A stretch of DNA of 64,000 bases from Desulforapulum autotrophicum (lineage in GTDB: Bacteria; Desulfobacterota; Desulfobacteria; Desulfobacterales; Desulfolunaceae), in contig DYJE01000017.1 of the NCBI GenBank assembly GCA_020723285.1, positions 1 to 64,000 on the forward strand, read 5' to 3'. The notes beneath the pieces were generated by a model. The model did no database searches, was not told where the DNA came from, and saw nothing but the letters and a program-made list of their open reading frames with translations. The number at the start of each line of letters is the position of its first letter. The first letter of the stretch is position 1. Made by a program: the position numbers and the translations under genes. Shown piece after piece: positions 59,159 to 64,000 of the stretch.

Positions 59159-59384
59159 ACTGCCCGTCTCTATTCCATGTTCATTGTTTCATAATCAGTT
59201 TCAGGTCGGCTTTTTCCCCGTATGGAAAACTGGGAAAATTTAGCATAGACTTCGGTCAATCGGAACAGTTATTCGTTTTTGAAATCAATAATCGAAAAAT
59301 CACCGGTGCACTCAGCTGCGAAAACAGGGTGTGAAGTCCTTGATAAAAAAATGACGTCAGGTGTCTTGATCCATTACAAACGGG

Positions 59385-59413
59385 TTGCACGCCCCATGTC
59401 TCCGTGTTATACT
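59385..59413 (+). promoter_or_regulatory. Sigma-70-like promoter before the transducer gene
   Basis: TTGCAC (59385-59390), 17 bp, TATACT (59408-59413): both hexamers match consensus well. It implies a ~130-nt leader. The rest of the 392-bp divergent region is AT-rich, with no gene seen. Confidence 0.6.
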
Positions 59414-59550
59414 TTGTCAAAAATCAGCCTGTTACGTTAAAGATCACATCTGTACAAGAAGCCAGTCCAGCCATTTGAAATTCGTTGAAATGAACCTATG
59501 ATGAAGCGTTCTTATACCATCCATGTTGTCTTCAAGCGAGGTTGCCATTC

Positions 59551-61059
59551 ATGAAAAACCGTCATTCAAACAAATCCGAAGGTCTGCTGTCCCTTGAAAC
59601 CCAGTCCTATGTCGATCTTTTTCATCGCGCCCGGGTCTCGGTTATCGCGTATTTCATTCTGTACTGGCTGATGGCCTTGATGACGCCGTTTTACAGCGAC
59701 CACAGCACCCTGGCCCTGACTGCCGGGGGCATCGTCACCGTGCTTGTGGGCTTGCGTCTCGCGCTGTCCATCACCTTCACCGTGGAAAAATTTGAAGTCA
59801 ATCCCGGGAAATGGAAAACCGCATTCAATGTCCTGGTCCTGATTTCGGCTCTGCTCTGGGGCATGCTCAACTTTCTTGTTCTTCATCTTTACGGCATCCT
59901 GACGTATGCCGCCGTTTACAGTCTTGTCATGACCTGCGGCATCGTGGGTGGCGGCGTGAACTCGCTCGCCCCCAATTTCAAACTGATGAAAAAATTCATT
60001 GCCCTTCTGATCATTCCGGCAGGCGTCTGGGGAATTATGCACGGCGATTATAAAACCGCGTTTTTCATGATTCTCTACACCGTTCTCCTTCTTTCCGTGG
60101 CCAGATCCACGGCGGCGTCCTATGTGGGCAACATCACGTCGAATCTTATGATTCATGAACAGAAAGGCAGCATGGAGAAAACCGTGGAGGCCATTACCGA
60201 AGACTCCCAGAAGCTCAAAACCTCGTCCCATGACCTGAGCGATATCGCCAGCACCATGCATGGCACCTCGGTCAACATGTCCGACAGGCTGACAGACATC
60301 GAAAAGGATTCCGGAACCATACACCTGAATGCCGACGCCATTTCCCAGTCCATGGAAGAAATGTCTGAAAGCGTCAATTCCGTCGCAAGCTGTGTGGGCC
60401 AGATGGCCCTTTCCATCAGTGACGTGTCCCAGAGCGCCGGAAATGCCCTTACGGTCACAGCGGAAGCGGTCAGTAAAGCAACCGGAGCCAGTGAAAAAAT
60501 CGAACGGCTCAGTCAGGCGGCCAGAGAAATCGGGACGGTGACGGAGATGATCAACGAAATTTCCGATCAGACCAACCTTCTCGCACTCAACGCCACCATT
60601 GAGGCGGCCCGGGCCGGGGAAGCGGGCAAAGGATTCACCGTGGTGGCCACGGAAATCAAGGAGCTGGCCCGCCAGACAGCGGCGGCCACGCTGAGAATCA
60701 AACAGCAGGTCGAAGGCATTCAGAACTCCACAACGGAAAGTGCGAACAACATCAGTGAAATCACAGGGGTTATCACCACCGTAAACGATATCGTCATGTC
60801 CCTGGCGTCCTCGGTGGAAGAGCAGTCCCTGGTGTCTAAAAACATCGTGGACGACATTGAAAACATATCCCGCAATATGGAAGGGATCCGGGGCCACATG
60901 GTGAACAATGCGGAGCTGATCAAGAATATCGCGGGCAATCTCGGCGAAACAGGCATCATTGCGGCCAAGGTCAAGGAAGGCGGATCACAGGCCCAGGAAA
61001 GCGCCGAAGGTCTCATGGTCATGGCCGACAGGCTGAACAGCCTTGTCAGCTCATTCTGA
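59551..61059 (+). CDS. Methyl-accepting chemotaxis protein with six-helix membrane sensor
   Basis: 502 residues. Residues ~30-205 contain six membrane helices and almost no periplasmic domain. No HAMP domain follows; a helix leads straight into the MCP signalling domain with its hairpin tip ISDQTNLLALNATIEAARAGE and VVATEIKELARQTAAAT. No C-terminal NWETF-type pentapeptide, so CheR would need another docking site. It likely senses a membrane or intracellular signal. ATG 59551 chosen over TTG 59542. Confidence 0.88.
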   Translation: MKNRHSNKSEGLLSLETQSYVDLFHRARVSVIAYFILYWLMALMTPFYSDHSTLALTAGGIVTVLVGLRLALSITFTVEKFEVNPGKWKTAFNVLVLISALLWGMLNFLVLHLYGILTYAAVYSLVMTCGIVGGGVNSLAPNFKLMKKFIALLIIPAGVWGIMHGDYKTAFFMILYTVLLLSVARSTAASYVGNITSNLMIHEQKGSMEKTVEAITEDSQKLKTSSHDLSDIASTMHGTSVNMSDRLTDIEKDSGTIHLNADAISQSMEEMSESVNSVASCVGQMALSISDVSQSAGNALTVTAEAVSKATGASEKIERLSQAAREIGTVTEMINEISDQTNLLALNATIEAARAGEAGKGFTVVATEIKELARQTAAATLRIKQQVEGIQNSTTESANNISEITGVITTVNDIVMSLASSVEEQSLVSKNIVDDIENISRNMEGIRGHMVNNAELIKNIAGNLGETGIIAAKVKEGGSQAQESAEGLMVMADRLNSLVSSF

Positions 61060-61091
61060 CGGCACAGGCCAGGCTTGTCGTTTCATGATCA

Positions 61092-61853
61092 TCACCGGAC
61101 GATAAAACTCCGCAGTGCGGTTTCAAGGCCGTCCAGTTCAGCAGCCGGCGGCAGATCGAAAAAACTCCGCCCTTCCCGGTCGAAATCACGGAGGGTCTCG
61201 TTTTCCCTCATTACGTGGACCAGGGGCAGGGCGTTTTTTTCAAGGATCTGCGATTCTTCAGCGTCATGCTTCACCCGGTTGAAAAGAACCCCGGATTTTT
61301 CATAGGCACAGGCCTCTTTGCCCACGCGAAAGATGGTTTCCGCCACATTTCGTCCTTTGAGGGAACCGTCGGTGACGATGAGAAGATGGCTGACCATGTC
61401 CATGACCCGCCGGTTGATCTGCTCCAGCCCCGCCTCCCCGTCGATGACCACCACGTCGAACTGCCCGGCGATGTCCCGGATCAGCTCTCTCAGAAGCTGG
61501 TTGACCTGACAGTAGCATCCGTCGCCTTCGGGCCGCCCGATGGCGAGAAACGCCAGGTTGTCTTTTTCAGTCAGCGCGGAAAACATGTCGTAATCCAGCT
61601 GGCGTAACAGGTCTTCCTTGTGCACCGGCTCGTCTTTGCCCAGTTTGTCGATGAGATCCTTTCGGATCTGGTCCACGGTTTTCGTCACGGTGATTCCCAG
61701 GGGATAGGAAAGCCCCACCGCCGGGTCCGCGTCAATGGCCAGCACACGTCTGGCCGGATCGGCGGCGAACATCTTCGTTATCAGGGCGCTCATGCTTGTC
61801 TTGCCCACCCCGCCTTTTCCGCAGAGGGCGATGATCACGGGTTTTTGATTCAT
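61092..61853 (-). CDS. CooC-like P-loop ATPase (CO dehydrogenase/ACS nickel insertion)
   Basis: 253 residues. Deviant Walker A GKGGVGKTSMS near the N-terminus, DADPAVGLSYPLG (the switch with Asp), VVVIDGEAGLEQINRRVMD as Walker B with the signature EAGLEH-like motif of CooC, and the LIVTDGSLKGRNVAETI segment. A conserved GDGCYCQ (C-x-C) fits the nickel/zinc-binding Cys pair of CooC. AGGAAC ribosome binding site. It should mature nickel enzymes such as CODH or ACS. The REP cluster and the ACS-like gene lie upstream. Confidence 0.85.
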   Translation of the reverse strand: MNQKPVIIALCGKGGVGKTSMSALITKMFAADPARRVLAIDADPAVGLSYPLGITVTKTVDQIRKDLIDKLGKDEPVHKEDLLRQLDYDMFSALTEKDNLAFLAIGRPEGDGCYCQVNQLLRELIRDIAGQFDVVVIDGEAGLEQINRRVMDMVSHLLIVTDGSLKGRNVAETIFRVGKEACAYEKSGVLFNRVKHDAEESQILEKNALPLVHVMRENETLRDFDREGRSFFDLPPAAELDGLETALRSFIVR

Positions 61854-61882
61854 GGTGTGTTCCTGTCTTGCTGTTTCGATGG

Positions 61883-61932
61883 ATGCCTCCGGCGGCCCTT
61901 CCGGGGGGCCGGATTTTGAAAATCCGGACAAA
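61883..61932 (+). repeat. GC-rich dispersed repeat, copy C
   Basis: Starts ATGCCTCCGGCGGCCC, TTCCGGGGG, then stem-loop CCGGATTTTgaAAATCCGG. Same core as copies A and B with a different stem, just upstream of the CooC start. Confidence 0.75.
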
Positions 61933-62056
61933 TGGATTATGGGACGGGTCGTGCAGCCCATCAATGATCTGTTTATCGTGTCAACTTTTTCAAGCGTTTG
62001 CCCCTGACAGTTCATAGCCGTCAGGTTAATGTATTAAATGATACAATCCGCACCAT

Positions 62057-62277
62057 ATCCCAACGGGATTCCGTATTATAGCCCAGGGTTGCGGCAACGC
62101 CGCTACCCTGGGGTTCAGCGACGATCATGCCCCCAACCCCGACGGGGTTGGGTCCGTATATGGCGAATCATGGAAATGTTGCGCAACCCCGTTGGGGTTG
62201 CAAATCATCATCTGCAATATCCCAGGGTAGCGGCTTTTGCCGCAACCCTGGGCTTTATGCCGAAGCCCCTTTGGGGC
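62057..62277. repeat. REP/BIME-like cluster of six palindromes
   Basis: Six short palindromes in 221 bp: ATCCCaacGGGAT (62057-62069); CCCAGGGTTGCGGC..CCCTGGG (62082-62112); CCCAACCCCgaCGGGGTTGGG (62132-62152); GCAACCCCgttGGGGTTGC (62183-62201); CCCAGGGTAGCGGC..CCCTGGG (62221-62252); GCCCCtttGGGGC (62265-62277). The second and fifth are inverted copies of each other, so the whole block is a large imperfect palindrome centred near 62167. It has no spacers, so it is not CRISPR. Confidence 0.8.
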
Positions 62278-62310
62278 AAAAAATTGATTTTTACCTTTAA
62301 ACTGACAGCT

Positions 62311-62337
62311 ATGCCCGGCAGGGCCGAAGGAGGCATG
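62311..62337 (-). repeat. GC-rich dispersed repeat, copy D (degenerate, inverted)
   Basis: Minus-strand reading CATGCCTCCTTCGGCCC, TGCCGGGCAT retains the core of copy A with changes and lacks the stem-loop. With copy C it brackets the palindrome cluster in opposite orientation. Confidence 0.55.
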
Positions 62338-62354
62338 AAAAACGAGCCTGCCAT

Positions 62355-63077
62355 TCATCCCGCCTTCCGCCGGGCCAGGGTCTCCCGCAGGGCCTTCATT
62401 TCCGAAGCGTCGCTGCACACATCCTGGTATTCGCAGTTGCCGCAGTCTTCCGCCATTTCCGTGGCCATTTTGTTCATGGCCTGGACCAGGCGCGCGGCGC
62501 GGTTTCCTGTTTCTTTCAAGGCCATCACATCATCGCTCGACCGGGTGATGAACAGCACTTCGGCGGCGGCGATGCCGTCCACGCTTTTTAAGGCTGCGAT
62601 CAGGGAAGAACCCAGGTTCCGCAATGAAAAGCCTTTGGCCACCGCCTCCCGGCTGATGCGGCTCCATTCCCGCATGTACTGGGACGTGGCCCGCAGCATG
62701 TACCCTTTGAGGGACAGGGAAAACCGGGTGAGATCCATATTTCTGTAACGTTCGTAAGCCGTGTCTTCACTGCACGGCTCCATGCGGACCATCACGATTT
62801 TCCCGAACGGCAGACGGCCTGATCCGGCCTCCGCGATATCCGGCCCGATGAGGGTGATGGTTTCATCCCGGACCAGACGCTCGTCTTCCGTCCACACGGT
62901 GAAACACAACGACGCGTCGTCGGGGTGGCCCAGTTCCAGGGCGAGATCGGGCAGAAGCACGATGTCCCTGGGGCCTGCTTCGGGCCATGACACCGGGAAT
63001 TCGGCCGTAAACGTCCGGGCCTGATGTAAACGGACAAAATTCCTGATCTCACCGATGGCATCATCGAAAATCTTCAT
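62355..63077 (-). CDS. Stand-alone ACS/CdhC-like domain protein
   Basis: 240 residues. Residues ~45-165 (ELGHPDDASLCFTVWT, ITLIGPDIAEAGSGRLPFG, SREAVAKGFSLRNLGSSL) resemble a non-catalytic region of acetyl-CoA synthase / CdhC; I compare from memory. The A-cluster cysteines of ACS are not present. Instead a short cysteine motif C-x2-C-x5-C (C212, C215, C221 in DCGNCEYQDVC) lies at the C-terminus, a possible metal or cluster site. Start 63077 is set by AGGAGG. The ATG lies one base after the activase stop, so it is coupled to it. Not catalytic as ACS; role unknown, probably in assembly or regulation. Confidence 0.55.
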   Translation of the reverse strand: MKIFDDAIGEIRNFVRLHQARTFTAEFPVSWPEAGPRDIVLLPDLALELGHPDDASLCFTVWTEDERLVRDETITLIGPDIAEAGSGRLPFGKIVMVRMEPCSEDTAYERYRNMDLTRFSLSLKGYMLRATSQYMREWSRISREAVAKGFSLRNLGSSLIAALKSVDGIAAAEVLFITRSSDDVMALKETGNRAARLVQAMNKMATEMAEDCGNCEYQDVCSDASEMKALRETLARRKAG

Positions 63078-63078
63078 A

Positions 63079-63852
63079 TCACGCCTCCTGGGCCAGAAGG
63101 GCCGCGCCAAGGGCTCCGTTGATCTGGGGATCGCAGGCCGTGACGGTTTTAAGGGGAACCCCAAGGCTCAGCCCCAGGGCCTCGAACACCCCAGCGTTTT
63201 TGGCCACCCCGCCGGTCATCACCACGTCGCTTTCGATGATGAGGGACCGGGCCTGGGACGACACCCGGTGGGCCATGGCCCGGAACAGGGCGTTCAGAAT
63301 ATCGCCCGGGTCCTTTTCTTCGTTCACCAAAGACACCACCTCGGTTTCGGCAAAAATCACACACTGGTTGGAGATGGTGAGTTTTTCCTTGAACGTCCGT
63401 CCCGCTTCGCCCATGTCCGCAAGGCCGATGCCCAGGGCATCGGCCATGATTTCCAGGAACCGCCCTGTGCCGGCGGCGCATTTGTCGTTGTAACTGTACT
63501 GAACCACCCGGCCCCGTTCATCCAGCTTGATCACCTTGGAATCCTGGCCGCCGATGTCGATGATGGTCCGGGCCGTGGGGTGATGGAAAAACGCACCCCT
63601 GGCATGGCAGACGATTTCCGATTCCTTCCGGCTCACAAAAGGGATCTGCTGCTGTCCGTAACCCGTTCCAACCATGGACCCGACGCGGTCAAAGCCAAGC
63701 CCGGCCCGTTCAAGGCACAGCGCCATGACCTCCTTCGCCGATTCCACCGGGTCCAGCCGGGCCGGAATGACGACAGAGGCGAGGAGGGTGCTGTTTTCCA
63801 TGACAACGGCTTTGGCTGTGGTGGAACCGAGATCGCATCCGGCGGTGATCAT
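63079..63852 (-). CDS. HgdC/BadF-type [4Fe-4S] ATPase (2-hydroxyacyl-CoA dehydratase/benzoyl-CoA reductase activase-like)
   Basis: 257 residues, ASKHA fold. Phosphate-1 motif GCDLGSTTAKAVV, connect and phosphate-2 IDIGGQDSKVI, and adenosine motif MTGGVAKNAGV. The two cysteines that bridge the [4Fe-4S] cluster between subunits are both present, C125 (DKCAAGTGRF) and C164 (NQCVIFAETEV), spaced 39 as in Acidaminococcus HgdC. It passes low-potential electrons to a partner enzyme at the cost of ATP. The usual dehydratase subunits are not in the window; the next gene is ACS-like. Start 63852 after AAAGGAC. Confidence 0.87.
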   Translation of the reverse strand: MITAGCDLGSTTAKAVVMENSTLLASVVIPARLDPVESAKEVMALCLERAGLGFDRVGSMVGTGYGQQQIPFVSRKESEIVCHARGAFFHHPTARTIIDIGGQDSKVIKLDERGRVVQYSYNDKCAAGTGRFLEIMADALGIGLADMGEAGRTFKEKLTISNQCVIFAETEVVSLVNEEKDPGDILNALFRAMAHRVSSQARSLIIESDVVMTGGVAKNAGVFEALGLSLGVPLKTVTACDPQINGALGAALLAQEA

Positions 63853-63956
63853 GATGATATGTCCTTTTTTAAAAAATGATAAATATTGAATAATCAACGA
63901 TGGTTGTGCATGGGTTGTCGTGAAAGGATATGTTTTCTCAGAGCCATCGTTTTTTA

Positions 63957-63991
63957 ACGTCCAACATCCAACGCTCAACGCCCAACGTTCA
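63957..63991. repeat. Short heptamer-like repeats at the right edge
   Basis: About four imperfect units of CCAACGt/CTCAACG type in tandem (GTCCAACATCCAACGCTCAA, then CGCCCAACGTTCAAT). Seen in intergenic DNA upstream of the activase operon. Confidence 0.5.
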
Positions 63992-64000
63992 ATAAAAGGA

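Noticed and set aside
59566-60897. 443-codon open frame antisense to the chemotaxis transducer
   Set aside because: Antisense to a gene with unmistakable MCP motifs; no family resemblance.
62057-62277. Possible CRISPR array
   Set aside because: The repeated units are palindromes of differing sequence without regular spacers, and no cas gene is present.

Overview
The window looks like chromosome from a strictly anaerobic, probably sulfate-reducing member of the Desulfobacterota (Desulfobacteraceae-like). This is inferred from gene content, not from any rRNA: there is no rRNA or tRNA gene here. Supporting content is a glycyl radical enzyme with its activase, an HgdC/BadF-type [4Fe-4S] activase, a CooC-type ATPase beside an acetyl-CoA-synthase-like protein, a large acyl-CoA dehydrogenase, TauE/DUF1634, a CCG-domain Fe-S protein, EFR1-type flavodoxin/ferredoxin and DUF3786. 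No prophage, integron or CRISPR array is visible; small mobile repeats are present.

Layout. 1-800: the first codons of a REP-associated (RAYT) transposase run off the left edge, next to a 39-bp duplicated unit and an AT-rich GNAT gene. 929-7740: TetR regulator, a glycyl radical enzyme carrying an N-terminal SCP2-like lipid-binding domain, its radical SAM activase, and a fused epimerase/short-chain reductase; the TetR gene has a double palindromic operator. 8061-11485: two PilZ proteins, a DEAD-box helicase, a secreted protein and a CbiX-like chelatase. 11624-19379: a signalling island of receiver proteins, a Cache sensor kinase, a minimal histidine-phosphotransfer-like protein and a degenerate NtrC-like protein around a TauE/SafE exporter. 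19705-22982: a pst-type phosphate ABC transporter. 23179-36205: B12/radical SAM protein, IclR with a divergent AGCS symporter, tatA/B-tatC, XRE-RadC-DUF3786, a redox operon (ArsR, Tat-exported flavodoxin-ferredoxin, FMN reductase, thioredoxin 2) and an acyl-CoA dehydrogenase. 36264-45697: exopolysaccharide export and assembly locus. 46034-55198: housekeeping genes (sirtuin, MBL hydrolase, alpha/beta hydrolase, RNase D, ThrS, VanZ-like, DHH phosphoesterase, CCG Fe-S protein, TrmB). 55439-61059: a large unknown membrane protein, a mobile mystery protein A/B (XRE/Fic) pair behind a 43-bp palindromic operator, a GntR regulator and a chemotaxis-type transducer. 61092-63852: CooC-like ATPase, ACS-like protein and HgdC-like activase, with a palindrome-rich REP array in between.

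Repeats. Two 150-bp MITE-like palindromes (19385-19534 and 45880-46029), in opposite orientation and differing at 6 positions by my hand alignment, both sit a few bases after stop codons. A second, GC-rich family occurs as two inward-facing pairs (2844/3064 and 61883/62337), and a separate BIME-like cluster of six palindromes lies at 62057-62277.

The most promising undescribed items are the SCP2-glycyl radical enzyme with its fused lipid-type reductase, the stand-alone ACS-like protein coupled to an HgdC-like activase and CooC, and the receiver network around the sulfite exporter. Functions are read from motifs by eye; no database search was possible.
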